From Neodontobutis hainanensis (Eukaryota > Chordata > Actinopteri > Gobiiformes > Odontobutidae): a DNA stretch of 64,000 nucleotides. Under the pieces are notes generated by a model, which had not been told where the DNA came from, made no database searches, and saw nothing but the letters and a program-made list of their open reading frames with translations. Below are positions 9,861 through 21,576 of the stretch, one piece after another (position 1 is the first letter of the stretch; each line of letters begins with the position of its first letter). The DNA lies in assembly GCA_024349245.1 (NCBI GenBank), contig JALDNG010000742.1:26736-90735 (forward strand), in the 5' to 3' direction. Made by a program: the position numbers and the translations under genes.

Positions 9861-11761
9861 ATGAATAATATATACCATTCTGGCTCCTACAGTGAATATC
9901 TATTAATTAATCCTTCTGTCAGGGCACAGAAAAGGGAATGCCGAAAAGCCGAAAGAAAATGGCGTAAATTGAAACTCCTAATTCATCATGAGGTATACAA
10001 AGAAAATCTGCATGTTTTCAATCAAACTTTGAAAAAAGAAAGAGAAATATTCTTCTCAGAGCTCATCAACAACAGCAGTAACAACTCACGTGTCCTGTTT
10101 TCTACAGTGAACAGATTAACAAACCCTCCAACTCCATTTCCTCCAGAATTAGTTTCCAACACTAAATGCAATGAGTTTGCATTGTTTTTAACGACAAGGT
10201 TCAAGGCATTAAACATGCGATACAGTCCAAAGGGCAAACAACAACACTGCAGCCACATAGGAGACCTTTGGTTGAGTTTACACATTTTACACCCATTAAT
10301 GACAGAACAATTGAAAAAACTGTCTCCAGCCTGAGCTCATCCACCTGCTGCCTCGATGTTCTACCCACTAGATTTCTAAAATCAGTACTAAGCAGTTTGT
10401 TACCACAACTCACTGATATAGTCGATAATTCCTTACAGTCTGGAACCAAGTGCCTTAAAAACTGCTGTCATCAAGCCTCTCCTAAAGAAGAGCAGTCTTG
10501 ATGCTACAGTACTCAACAACTATCGACCCATATCAAACCTGCCATTTTTAGGAAAAGTCATCGAAAAAGTTGTATATCAGCAACTTAATGACTTTCTATT
10601 ACTTAACAACTGCTTTGATCCTTTTCAGTCAGGTTTTAGGCCCCATCACAGACTGAGACTGCACTTATCAAAGTCACAAATGACATCCGTCTGAACACTG
10701 ACGCGGGCAAAGTCTCTGTCTTAGTTCTGTTGGACTTGAGTGCTGCGTTTGATACAGTGGACCATGAAATCCTGTCACAAAGATTAGAGGAATGGATAGG
10801 TATCTCTGGAACTGCTCTTAAATGGTTTCAGTCCTATCTTGAAGACAGGAAGTACTTTGTTTCTGTTGGAAACTGTGTATCAGACCAAATGGCCCTGACA
10901 AGTGGGGTTCCACAGGGGTCTATCTTGGGACCTCTATTATTCAATCTTTACATGCTTCCTTTAGGCCAGTTAATACACAGCTGTGGCATATCCTACCATA
11001 ATTATGCAGATGACACTCAGATTTACATCTCACTCACAGGAGGTGAAAATGGACCGATCCATTCACTGTGTCACTGCATCGAACAGATTGATGTATAGAT
11101 GCAAAATAATTTTCTCCAACTGAACAGAAACAAGACTGAAATAATTATCTTTGGACCACAGAAACAAAGAGAAAATGTCAGCACTCACCTCGAGTCTTTT
11201 TCTCTAAAATCTAAAAACCAGGTTAGAAATCTAGGGGTCATCATGGACTCAGATTTAAATTTCCAGAGTCACATTAAGTCAATTACATCATCTGCATTTT
11301 ATCTCCTTAAAAACATTTCCAGAGTCAAAGGAATAATGTCTCAACCAGACTTAGAGAAACTTATTCATGCTTTTATCTTCAGCAGGTTAGATTACTGTAA
11401 CGGCCTGCTCACTGGTCTCTCAAAACGAGGGTTAAGACAGCTGCAGCTTATTCAGAACGCTGCTGCTCAGGTTCTAACTAACACCAGGAAGTACAACCAC
11501 ATCAGTCCAGTTTTAAAATCTCTGCACTGGCTTCCTGTTGCTCAGAGAATAGACTTTAAAACAGCACTGCTGGTTTACAAGTCTCTAAATGGTTTAGCAC
11601 CAGAATATATTTCTGAAATGATAGTAGCTTATGAGCCTCCTCGGACTCTGAGAACATCTGGGACAGGCCTCCTGCTCGTGCCCAGAGTTAGAACTAAACA
11701 GGGTGAAGCAGCGTTTAAGTTTCATGCAGCAAAACCTGGAACAACCTCCCAGATGAAGTAA
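9861..11761 (+). pseudogene. L2 LINE ORF2 (reverse transcriptase), broken
   Basis: Reading 5' to 3': a linker (RECRKAERKWRKLKL), a pre-RT region (SSSTCCLDVLPTRFLKSVL), then the RT core from 10730 with DLSAAFDTVDHEIL (first Asp), SGVPQGSILGPLLFNLYM and the YADDTQIYI catalytic box near 11000. A TAG at 11096-11098 interrupts the frame right after EQIDV. The same frame continues QNNFLQLNRNKTEIIIFGP and on to the C-terminal LHWLPVAQRIDFK region. A frameshift between 10500 and 10730 also breaks it. The endonuclease domain is missing, so the copy is inactive. Confidence 0.85.
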
Positions 11762-11995
11762 AACAAGCCTCAACTTTAACAATGTTCAAGGGAGGTTAAA
11801 AACCTTCCTTTTCAGCTCCGCCTACACCACAACTTAAAATGTTTTTTTATCTGCACTCTTCTTCTTTTATAATGCTTTTATTCTTTCTTATGTTTCCAAA
11901 TATAAATCTTGTAAATTGTCTTTTATTTCTGTAAAGCACTTTGAGTTACCCAGTGTATGAATTGTGCTATATAAATAAAATTGCCTTGCCTTAAT
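9861..11995 (+). mobile_element. L2-type LINE, 5'-truncated
   Basis: The element keeps part of the linker before the reverse transcriptase, the full RT region and the C-terminal part. Its 3' end (gtaaagcactttgagttac ... ctatataaataaaattgcc) is typical of fish L2 elements. No target-site duplication was identified. Confidence 0.85.
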
Positions 11996-12063
11996 AATCA
12001 ATATGAATATAAATTATGTAAATTAATAAATTAATATTTTGATGTCAAAATATTTTGAGAGAT

Positions 12064-13179
12064 GCCGAGATCCCAAACTGGCAAATGGCTTGCCAGTTCA
12101 CCAGCCACAACCACCAGAGGGCATTTATGGCTTGCCACTTTTAAAAGTGGTTTTCCACTTTTAAAACACCTTTTTCTAAAACACCTTTTTTGTTTTTAGC
12201 GGCAAATTGTTGGAAATATGTTATGGTGTATTACTTTAGATCAGTTAAATTATTAAATTATTAGTTTTTACCAGCGAGGAGTTTATAATATTTTTTAACA
12301 GTCTAAGATATTTAAATCTAAACCTAAGGCACTGGCTTTGTCAAAACGACCAATTCGTCAAGGGATCTGTCTGCAGGACTACAGCCCATACACCATTGAT
12401 ACATGGAGTAAATAAAGTCTTTGTCGCCCTCTTTTGGTGAATATAAAGTAGTGTTTGAACTAAGTAGAGCACAATGTGTGTAAATACTATGCCATTTAAA
12501 AGATTTATATTATAAAACTGCATACTTATAAGAATAAACTATAAGAAGCCATTGTATTTAAATATTGTCTTTCAAAAAGTGACCTGACCTCTGATTAAAA
12601 CTGCATCAAAAGGAGGTGGCATTAAAAAGAGACCACAATAGAATCATGTTTTTCACTTCTTTATTTCTCCTAAACACGAATAGCACATTGTATAAAAACG
12701 TACAAATTACTATATTAACATGAAGAACAAATAATTGGTGGTCATTTGCGTTCTAAGTCCAAAAATCACTCATCGCTTGATTCATAGTCTGGCTAAGTGG
12801 CTAGGCTAACAGTAATGTACCAAACACATCGTTTGTATAGATGAGCACATAATTAACGATTTACGGCTTTGATCATAACAGCTGTCAAAACGCCTTTTCT
12901 ATTTCAATTATGTGTGTGCATTTTTAATAATATAAATAGTCTATTTTTCTCTGACCTGTAAAGTCGCATATACATTAGGATACGTGGCCAAAGTCCGAGC
13001 AGCCGTTTTAACAAACGTGGCCGGACGGCCGGACTGTTTTCGTAGAGGCTAGAACCATGTCAGTCATCATAAACCATCAAAAGTGGTCTGCCACTTTTAA
13101 AAGTGGAAAACCATAAATGCGCCCTCTGGTGGTTGTGGCTGGTGAACTGGCAAGCCATCTGCCAGTTTGGGATCTCGGC
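12064..13179. mobile_element. Non-autonomous inverted-repeat element (about 1.1 kb)
   Basis: The left end gccgagatcccaaactggca and the right end (its inverse, finishing gggatctcggc) match for about 100 bases with few changes. Within each arm there are shorter palindromes, notably ccacttttaaaagtgg at about 12136 and 13091. The interior has no open frame of note. I could not fix a target-site duplication, so the superfamily is unassigned. Confidence 0.75.
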
Positions 13180-13189
13180 TCTGCTGAAT

Positions 13190-14600
13190 ATTCTCTCGTT
13201 AGGGGGCACCACCCAGATTCATAGTTCTGGGAACTAATTATGTTAATAAGTCTCAATCTAAAGGAAGCAAATTCTTCCTAGTTTTTGAACATTTCTTAAT
13301 ATAAACAAAGAAACCTTTAATGTCTTTTGGGGTTTTGTTGAAGATTATACAAGTTTAACAATGAATAATGACAGGGGACATGACACAAAGGAATAATTAG
13401 GGACAAATGATGAGGGTAATTAACACAAAACAATGATTGACATGGAACAACTTGTTAGAACCTTTGGTGGAATAAAGTAAGTTTAACCATTGTTTTATGC
13501 TATTTACTTGGAGTTGTTACGGAGGGTAAAGGGACGGTTAGACGGCTTAATTAAAAGGACTATTGACGGCTTTTGAATGGCGTAGGGGAAAAGGTTCTGC
13601 TGGGCCTTATAAAGACAATTATACAGTGTTATCACACCAAACGCGTCAGTGTCACGTGTTCAACTCACTCTTGTCGTTCGGTGGCGCTCAGCTGTCCGGG
13701 AAGGAAAGGTCCAAAGGTCCGCTTTAGAACTTTCCACGTGGGTCCTACAGCTGATGGTTTCCAAGCAACGAGATGGTGTCACTTGGTACAACTGATCCCA
13801 CAGGGGCCGTGAAGCTCCGTAGCCGGGAAAGAAAGGCGTTCTGTTATTGTCTTTGAGTGAAAGGCCTTTACCAGCAGTAGAGGTTAACGTCTTTGACAAA
13901 AAGGTTCGCTAAAGAGGCTTAAAATTTGTCTTTCCTCGATTAACGAGGGCTATCTTTGCTTAGCGCACTCTTTTAAAGAATAAGGACTACAAAAATTCAC
14001 TTCTGTCTCAGGAATTTGACGTCGTCCAGCAGGAAAGTTTTTCAAAACAAAATCAATGCGTTGAGTCTTTAAAAAGATGAAAAATTCACGTTTGCACGGT
14101 TTGTGCTGCGGGCTAGAAGCTTGAAAGGTACGAAAGTAAATTAAATAGCGGAGATTTAAGAAGATACGCAAGAGCGTAGAAACAAGCTTAAGAGAAGAAG
14201 ACACGAGACGAGGCGAGAAGAGCGACCAAGTAGAAGAGGCGAGATAACAAGAAGCAGAGCTAGATTTCGGCGCACAACTTTTTGTACTGGCCGAAAGAGA
14301 TGTAAAAGGGAGTTTTACTAAAGTTTAGCATTTGGGAATAAACTTCTCTGCTCCACCAAATAACAGAAATTAAACACATTTAAAAACCATATTGCTTTTG
14401 CATTGTAGCATAAAGGCATAGGAAATGTTTTTACGATTTTGTTAATACCAAACACATACGCATTATTCATACATTCCATGCTTGACCTGAAAACATAGAA
14501 TAATTCATTTTATTAAACAGACAGCTGTAAAGGTGATGAAGAAAGAAGTCTTTTATATCGTTATCACTCAAGATTTTGTAAGTAACAATATGAAGAGTAC
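13190..14600. other. Unassigned stretch, possibly a retroelement LTR or leader
   Basis: No convincing gene was found on either strand. The part from about 13500 to 14340 has higher complexity and less AT than its surroundings. It contains a short perfect hairpin (cctcgattaacgagg at about 13933) and an aataaa near 14338. It does not resemble the LTR at 20580, so it is not the missing 5' LTR of the retrovirus that follows. Confidence 0.35.
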
Positions 14601-14621
14601 ACATTAACTACGATAGAAAAA

Positions 14622-14870
14622 GTGGATGCAAAATTAGTCCCCACTTTTGCAAAAATGACCTTTGCCCAACCATCACATTTCAACAGAGGCAGAGGGCGAC
14701 TGAGAGGAAGAGGTTGTGGACGTCCAGACAGAGACGAGGTTGAGCGACACAGAAAGTCCCAACTGTGTTTCATCTGCGCTGAACCAGGCCACTGGGCTGA
14801 CAACTGTCCCAAGAAAAGAAGAGACCGAGCTGACCAACGCCCTGACACTGCTCTGAGTGACCCCAACTGA
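14622..14870 (+). pseudogene. Retroviral gag, nucleocapsid remnant
   Basis: The frame contains an Arg/Gly-rich basic stretch (RGRGRLRGRGCGRP) followed by one CCHC zinc knuckle, CFICAEPGHWADNC, with spacing C-x2-C-x4-H-x4-C. A stop follows shortly. In the family this domain binds genomic RNA during packaging. The matrix and capsid parts are missing upstream. Confidence 0.8.
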
Positions 14871-15119
14871 CTGGCTGGTGATGATGAGGAACCGAGGACC
14901 TCGCCTCGCAAAATGAGATGAGTATAACACACGAAAAGGACACCACACCTGTCACTGACGATGCACACAACACCGCACTGCTCACAAGCAATGAAGACGC
15001 GCTTGCAACTGATCCACTGCTTGCTTTAGTGACAGAAACCATTAAGAAACTTGAAATGACAAAAAAGCTGAAATGTTTAAAGGTACCTATGCTAAGTTAA
15101 CAACATCGGTGTGTGAAAA

Positions 15120-15842
15120 ATTACCGGTAATAAGATGTGACATCAAAGGAAAACTCTGTCATTTATGGTTGACTCTGGGGCCACAAAATCTCTGATCAGA
15201 AAAGACCAAATTCAAACTGCATTAAATGGCAAAACAACTCACTCCATTAGTGCGAGTGGACAGATTGTTAAAGAACCATTCACAAAACCTCTATCTGTAA
15301 CCTGGCATTTACCTGATCTATCAGTGTCCACTACACACAGCTTTCTGTTGTCTGAGTTGTATCCAGTGAATCTAATAGGTCGTGACCTTATGTGCGCACT
15401 AGGAATTACCTTGTCTGCAGACGAAAATGGTATCAAAATCAAACAAACCAAATCTGAATATTGCCTAATAAAATGTGAGGTGACCACTCCATTGTATGTG
15501 TATCAGTGGAAATTGGACCATCTGCTGACTCCAAATGTGTTACACAAAGCTAAACAATACATGAGCTCATCCTCTGAATTCATGAAGGCAAATGCACTGC
15601 ATGTTACAGCGCATGTCTCCATGGGTCCAGATGAACAGTATGAAGAAAGCTGGTACCGACAAACTACTGACCGACTCATTCTGAATGGACTGTACTTTAA
15701 CCAAGATTTTTGCGCTTATAATGTTCCATTACCTCACAAACTGTCAAAGTTCCTCAAAATCCAAAACTCAGCCCCGCATGTCTCAATAGTTAAACCACAT
15801 AACAAACAATGGCGTGATGTTGTTTTATGGCAAAATGTTTAA
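15120..15842 (+). pseudogene. Retroviral protease and linker, remnant
   Basis: The open frame from 15165 starts at the active-site motif VDSGATKSLI, where the D-S-G triad of an aspartic protease is intact. A second conserved segment, NLIGRDLMCALG, lies about 65 residues later. The rest is the variable linker towards RT. The frame stops at 15840 and the next coding piece overlaps it in another frame, so pol is no longer continuous. Confidence 0.8.
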
Positions 15843-17239
15843 AAGCTACAGACTGGAAACAAGACCCAGATAATCCAGACATTTACCACTCTCACAAACT
15901 TGACACATGCTATGTGCCATTCACTGCAGGAGTCAATTGTAACCGCTCCTGCTACCTTCTTCCTCAAAATGACTCCACGCCATCTTCCTGTCACACACTC
16001 GCAAAAGTCGATGCTCAGCCTCTCACACCCAGTGATGTGTCTCCACTGTTAACACAGTTACCAGACTCATTGTGGGCCAAACACAAATATGATGTAGGTT
16101 TAATTAAAAACTGTAAACCTCTCCAACTAACGCCAAAGTCCGAATACAGACCAAAAGCACGTCAATATCCTCTGAAGCCTGAAGCTGAACAGGGGATAAA
16201 ACCAGTCTTTGACTCTCTGCTGAAAGCAGGTGTAATTGTTGAGTGCTCTGACTCTCCCTGCCGTACTCCGTTTCCGTTTCCAATTTTTACTCCAATCTCC
16301 AATCTGTCCCAATCCATACACCATCATGTCACAAATTCCAACAACTTCAAAATGGTTCTCTGTGGTTGACGTTTCAAATGCTTTTTTCTCTGTACCTGTC
16401 CATCCAGACTCCCAGTTTTGGTTTGCCTTTGAACTTGCAGGAAAACTCTATTCCTGGTCTCCAATGCCACAAGGCCTAAATTGCGCTCCTAGCGTTTACT
16501 GTCAGGCATTACGTGAGTCTCTTTTATTTGACACTTCAACACTGCCATTTTGCAGTACGTTGATGATATCATGCTCTGTTCAGACACGAAGGAGCAGTGT
16601 GAGACTGACACACTGCTTCTATTAAATCACCTGGCTGAGCAGGGCCACAAGGTTTCACTTTCTAAAATTCAGTTTGTAAAACAGAAAGTTCAGTTTCTTG
16701 GTCATGTCATCACTCACTCACAAAAAAGCATTACTACAGACAGGGTGACAGCCATTGCCAACTTCTCAAAACCATTGACTAAGAAACAAATGCTGTCTTT
16801 CCTTGGCATGTGCTCCTACTGCAGAACTTTTATTCCAAATGACTCTACTGTAGAACGCCCACTACGTGATCTTACTCTGAAAAAAGACATGACACTTCAC
16901 TCCAAACCCACATGGACATCTGAGGCTGACTCTGCATTTACTCATTTGAAACTGCTACTACAGACAGCCCCTGCTTTGGCATTGCCAAACCCTGACAAGC
17001 ATTTCTTCCAATTTGTTGAGCGTGATGGTTGTATGAAATCTGTTCTCGCCCAAAAACAGGGACAGCTGCTGAAGCCTGTGGGTTACTTCTCGACACACCT
17101 TGGTCCTGTTGCTAGAGGCCACCCACCATGTCTCTGTGCTTTAGCAGCCTGTGAAGCAGCAATAATTGCCTCGTCCCTATGTAGGCTACAGTCATCTCAC
17201 CCTTTTTGCTCCACATGCTGTCTCCAACATTCTGACTGA
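15827..17239 (+). pseudogene. Retroviral reverse transcriptase, three frames
   Basis: Three overlapping frames make up the polymerase domain. 15827-16369 holds the N-terminal segment (RQYPLKPEAEQGIKPV, LLKAGVIVECSDSPC). 16236-16625 carries WFSVVDVSNAFFSVPVHP and the MPQGLNCAPS box. 16550-17239 has the catalytic QYVDDIML at 16553-16573 and FLGHVITHSQ. The catalytic Asp pair is present. Frame changes near 16300 and 16550 prevent a single protein. The last part is the connection domain. Confidence 0.9.
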
Positions 17240-17279
17240 ACAAAAGACAGGTCACTTGACCCCTGCTCGTCAGCTACGT

Positions 17280-18233
17280 TACAACACCACCCCTCTGAAC
17301 CTACCGAATGTTGAGGTTAAACGTTGTAACACTCTCAACCCTGCTACACTCCTGCCTCTCTCAGAGGAGGGAGAACCTCACTGTTGTCTCTCTGAACTTG
17401 ACCTTATCTGTCTGCCAAGACTTGATTTGACTGACACTCCTCTTTCTAATCCTGAACTCATTTTTTATGTAGATGGTTCAGCTTCCAAGGACCCAACCAC
17501 TGGTTCTGCACACGTTGGATATGCAGTTGTGGACAATCATGCAACAGTGACGTCATCTCCTCTCAGTCCTCGGTTATCAGCGCAACCAGCAGAACTAATT
17601 GCCCTGACCAAAGCCTGTCAATTGGCATCTGGTAAAACAGTTAACATTTACACAGACAGTCAATATGCATTTGGTGTTCTACACAACCACGCAGCACTTT
17701 GGCGCCACAGAAAATTCCTCAAATCTGATGGCAAACCCATTTCACACAAAGATTTGATTTCTGATCTTTTAGATGCAGTGCTACTCCCATCCGCCGTGGC
17801 AGTATGTAAGTGTTCTGCACATAGCTCTGCCAAAGACACAGTCTCTCTAGGTAATGCACGAGCAGACGCAGCTGCAAAAGCAGCGTCACTCACACCCTAC
17901 GTTGTTACATTACTCTCCCAGACAACGGATCAAACTTGCACTCACTCTGACATTGTTTCACTCTCTGATTTGGGCCGCATCTCCACTCCAGCAGACAAAG
18001 CTGCTTGGAAAAAGAAAAACTGTACAAACACAAATGGTGTTTGGATGGGCCCTAATGGCAATCCATGTCTTCCTCAAGCCCTCTTCCTGCCTTTTGCAAA
18101 ATTGTTACGTGGCCTTGACCATGTATCAAAGGAGGGAATGAGAAAAGACCTTCAAAGACATTGGTTTACTGTGGGTTTAACAAATTTGCTGAAGATTTTT
18201 GCTCAAAATGCTTCATCTTCATCACAATTCTAA
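17280..18233 (+). pseudogene. Retroviral RNase H and start of integrase
   Basis: The RNase H signature is well kept: FYVDGSASKDP, QPAELIALTKA, NIYTDSQYAFGVLH and LGNARADAAAKAA supply the expected acidic residues. Downstream, DHVSKEGMRKDLQRHWFTVG leads towards the zinc-binding start of integrase. The HHCC finger appears incomplete because the frame ends at 18231 shortly after NASSSSQF. Confidence 0.85.
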
Positions 18234-19070
18234 AGGTAACTCCTACAACAAAACAGATGTTGGAGGTCACAAACCCACCTCCAGGCCTTTTGGCCACATT
18301 CAAATGGACTTCATTGAGTTAACACCCTGCGAAGGTAAGAAATACTGTCTTGTAATAGTTGACATGTTTTCAAAGTGGGTAGAAGCATTCCCAACAAAAC
18401 ACTGCACTGCTGACACAGTAGCAAAAATCCTCTTAAGCGAAATAATTCCTCGCTGGGGACTTCCGAACCTAATTACAAGTGGTAACGGTACTCATTTTGT
18501 AAATAACATTCTGAAAACACTGAGTGAACACCTAAAATTAGACCTGAAAACTCATTGCTCCTACCATCCAGCTTCTGGAGGAGCTGTAGAAAGAGAAAAT
18601 GGCACTCTGAAACGCAAATTGGCAAAAATATCTGAATCAACAGGTAAAACCTGGGTAAAATGTCTGTCTTTGATGTACTTGAGGATGAGAATGCGCGCAA
18701 AATAACCTTTCTCCCTTTGAGATAGTGTTTGGACAACCTCCTGGAATTGGGTTTGGACCCCATCCGATAGTACTCTGCCAGACCCAATGATATCCTATTG
18801 TATTTCACTCTCTAATATTCTCTCTGATATTAGATCTCAGGTGCTTGATTCCCTGCCCAAACCAGCCACCCACCAGTTCCACAAACTCCAGCCTGCCGAC
18901 TACATCCTGGTGAGAAACCTGAGGAAGCGCAGCTGGAGAGACAAACCCTGGTGTGGACCCTATTAGATCCTGCTCACGACCCACACGGCTGTGAAGGTCG
19001 CAGAGAGAGCCCTTGGATCCATGCACAACACTGCAAGAAGATTCCTCCACCTGACCAGCTCGTCAACTGC
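18199..19070 (+). pseudogene. Retroviral integrase, catalytic core with a changed residue
   Basis: The core reads HIQMDFIELTPCEGKKY (first catalytic Asp), DMFSKWVEAFPTKH, LITSGNGTHFVNN, and GAVERENGTLKRKL (catalytic Glu). At 18481-18483 the codon is GGT (Gly) where the family has Asp, so the second catalytic residue is lost. A stop at 18703 precedes SPFEIVFGQPP in another frame. A C-terminal piece at 18840-19000 has PADYILVRNLRKRSWRDKPW. Both changes make the enzyme inactive. Confidence 0.9.
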
Positions 19071-19789
19071 TCCCCACTGTCAAAGAGGGGACCCAGTGAA
19101 TGATCACAAAGTAAGAGGCTTGTCCCGAGAACAAGCTCCTACGTGGGAAGACTGGGGTGAGATTTTCACTCACCTCCTCCGCTGAAACTGCTCTGGTGAA
19201 TGCAGTTCAACGTTGAGACCAGTGCCGAGAGCTGGTCCCACCTACAATCAAGTTTATGAAAGACTCTGTACCACCTGAAGAAATAGAGCTGACCGTTTTC
19301 AGCAAATTCAACAGCGTAACTATAACATGTGACACACACTCATCTGTCCCACAGTTCCTCACATTACTGATAACCAGTTTTATACTGACAAATATATATG
19401 TATATATATATATTTTCTTTTGGGGGTTCTTTATTGCATTTAAAATTGCTCTAATGATTAATTTTTGAAGATTTAAACAATCATCACATACTCATACATG
19501 TAAATGTTATGATAACTGCTTAATTTTATTTTATTTGTTACTATCATTTAATTATTGCTGTTATTGAACAGATCTTTGAACATTAGAAATGGACGGACAT
19601 CATCCTTGGCATCCGTTTAGACTCCCAGGCTTGTGTGGTCTAAGGGGAACCACGTGCTTTTATTACTTTTATCTTCACTTATTGTAATATCTCTACTCTG
19701 GCTATTAACTGACCACACTTCCCATTCTACTTATAACACAACTCTGCCAAGTCTGACCACGATGACCTTTTAATTCGCCAGCGAGCCTC
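19071..19789 (+). other. Deleted or eroded env region
   Basis: In an intact provirus the surface subunit and fusion region would lie here and extend well over 1 kb. Only about 700 bases of AT-rich sequence with a TA run near 19398 remain. No Cys-rich surface motif, CWLC or CX6CC segment is visible. The bulk of env has been deleted. Confidence 0.5.
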
Positions 19790-20078
19790 TGATACCCTCA
19801 CTCCAGGCGGGTGGTCTTGGTTCATGGGCGGTGTTTGGAAAACATGGTTAACTAAACTCGCAGGCCTACTTTTAGTGGCTATTATCCTTCTTTTCCTTGT
19901 CTCCTGCTGCATTATCCCGCTCATCCGAAGATTAGTGACTTCTCTTTTTAACCTGCAACTAGCTAAACTCTATGTTGAATTGCCTCAACATGACAAAGAC
20001 CACAACCCAGACACCTCTGCTCTTGATTGTGACTCTGTTAATTCTGTTTTATTTGCTCATCTATTTGAAGAAGACTAA
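19790..20078 (+). pseudogene. Retroviral env transmembrane-subunit C-terminus
   Basis: The frame has one strongly hydrophobic segment (KLAGLLLVAIILLFLVSCC), then a basic stop-transfer stretch (LIRRL), and a cytoplasmic tail of about 50 residues ending at 20078. Length, position just before the 3' LTR and topology fit the membrane anchor and tail of a retroviral TM subunit. The ectodomain is missing, so no envelope function is expected. Confidence 0.75.
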
Positions 20079-20566
20079 GTATGTTCCTATGTCTGTGTAA
20101 TGCACATGTAATTTTGTTTTGAAATAGTTATTGTGAAATATAGTCACCAAAGCAATCACAGCTTTTGAACCTGATCATTTTATTTTTGTTATTTTAGACA
20201 CGCTAAGGCTAAAATTGTGGTGTTTTTAAATCTTTTCACTAATGCTTTCTTTGAGGTAAAGTCTTATTTGACTTGAAGGTTTTTAAGTTTTACAAAGTGA
20301 TTTGTTTTGTGAATATTTTTCATCTAATGCTTATGTTTAACCCTAGTGAGTTACGCCGCCTGTGAGGGAGGGGCTGTGGTGTTCTTTTCCCAGCGTTAGG
20401 TCAGCTACTGATGGTATGAAATGTTTCTGCTTGATTTAGTCAGCCCTCGGCTGGGTTTTTCGGCACCACGACAGTAGTACAACTCACAAAGCTAAGGTTA
20501 ATTTGATTTATGTTTTGTAACCTCATTGGCTTTTGATTGATTTTGGTTGATCAATTGTGTTTGATC
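20079..20566. other. Retroviral 3' untranslated stretch
   Basis: No gene is visible between the env stop and the polypurine tract. The sequence is AT-rich. Confidence 0.5.
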
Positions 20567-20579
20567 AAAAGGAGGGAAT
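20567..20579 (+). promoter_or_regulatory. Polypurine tract
   Basis: The purine run aaaaggagggaat directly precedes the LTR start. It is the expected primer site for plus-strand DNA synthesis. Confidence 0.8.
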
Positions 20580-20927
20580 TGTAATGGGAAAATGATATTT
20601 TCCTCTTTCACATGCTCTGTGCTGTCCTTGACCGCAGCAGAATGATATGTGCACCACCTGTGCTACTGTTTTCAAACTGATACAATTGTCTTATACAGAG
20701 ACAAATGCTGATTCATGTTAGACGGCTCACTCTCTGAGAGCCAGTGTTTCATTTTTCTTATCTGCTGTGATTTCAGTATAAATTATAATCCTGCCTAGTT
20801 AACATTGGGACTGTTCATGCAACCCTGTACACAGACAGATTTGTATGCTCATTCCTCCTTTTGCAAAAGATGTCTCTGAATTCTTTTTCCTTTTTCCTTA
20901 AATAAATTCTCTCAAAATTATTCCACA
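20580..20927 (+). mobile_element. Retroviral 3' LTR
   Basis: The LTR begins TGTAATGGG right after the polypurine tract and ends near TTATTCCACA. A TATA-like ataaatt around 20780 and an AATAAA at about 20900 are suitably placed. The length of about 350 bp is at the short end for class I retroviruses. The 5' LTR is not in the window. Confidence 0.75.
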
Positions 20928-20951
20928 ATAATATATTTATTTTTTCAACCA

Positions 20952-21576
20952 CATATACATTAAACTGATTGTACAATGTTCAAATGTGGAATATACATTT
21001 ACATTTATATACATTTAGTCCTTTAGCAGACGTTTTCCTTTAGAAACCCTATTATTTATGTTCATATATATTCATACTTGTGTAGATGTGTCACATTGAG
21101 CAGTTCTGGCCCTGTGAACAGATTTTATGGAGGTGGCAGAGTGGTTAGCACTCAGGCCTAACAGCAAGAAGGTCCTGGGTTCAATTCCCATCCAGGACAG
21201 GGCCTTTCTGTGTGGAGTTTGCATGTTCTCCTGTGTCTGCGTAGGTTTCCTCCAGGTACTCGGTTTCCCCTACCACCAAAAACATGTACAATAAAGGACT
21301 ACAGATGGAAATTAGCAGTTAAACTATAAACTGGTACAAGCATCTCTGCTCGGCTTAATGAACATTGTACGTTGTCTTAAAGAAAATAAACTCATTTTAA
21401 TGCTGCAGGTTGTGTTCATCTTGAATGCTGTGAACCCTGACCTTGCAGGAGCGACAAGAACTGGTGACGATCACAGCCGGGAGAGAAGAAGAAGCCACAA
21501 TGAGCAGCAGGATGACTGTATGGACAGTGAGCTGTGCAGGAGTCCTGGGGAAAACTCTGTCCGTTCTCAGTCCTGA
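20952..21576. repeat. Duplicated block B (partner 29170-29803)
   Basis: Near-identical sequence recurs at 29170-29803 in the same orientation. The block includes a tRNA-derived SINE and a short frame with NAVNPDLAGAT then TITAGREEEATMSSRMTVWT. The flanks differ on both sides of each copy. Single-base indels shift the short frame between copies, so a function as a gene is doubtful. Confidence 0.9.
21126..21290 (+). mobile_element. DANA/V-SINE-like tRNA-derived SINE
   Basis: The head has an A-box-like ggcagagtggttagcactc and a B-box-like gggttcaattccc. The body gtgtggagtttgcatgttc then gtaggtttcctccaggtac is the signature shared by DANA-type SINEs of fishes. The upstream catttagtcctttagcagacg resembles a motif near the SINE at 9.5 kb. 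Confidence 0.85.

Larger units (their letters stand above)
14600..20927 (+). mobile_element. Class I (gamma/epsilon-like) endogenous retrovirus, 5'-truncated
   Basis: Gene order is gag nucleocapsid, protease, RT, RNase H, integrase, end of env, polypurine tract and 3' LTR. No 5' LTR, matrix or capsid is visible. The protein features (single CCHC knuckle, YVDD box, gamma-type RNase H and integrase C-terminal region) fit class I fish retroviruses. Many stops and frame changes show it is an old, inactive copy. Confidence 0.85.

Noticed and set aside
13190..14340. 5' LTR of the endogenous retrovirus
   Set aside because: No similarity to the 3' LTR at 20580-20927 and no primer-binding site before the gag remnant.
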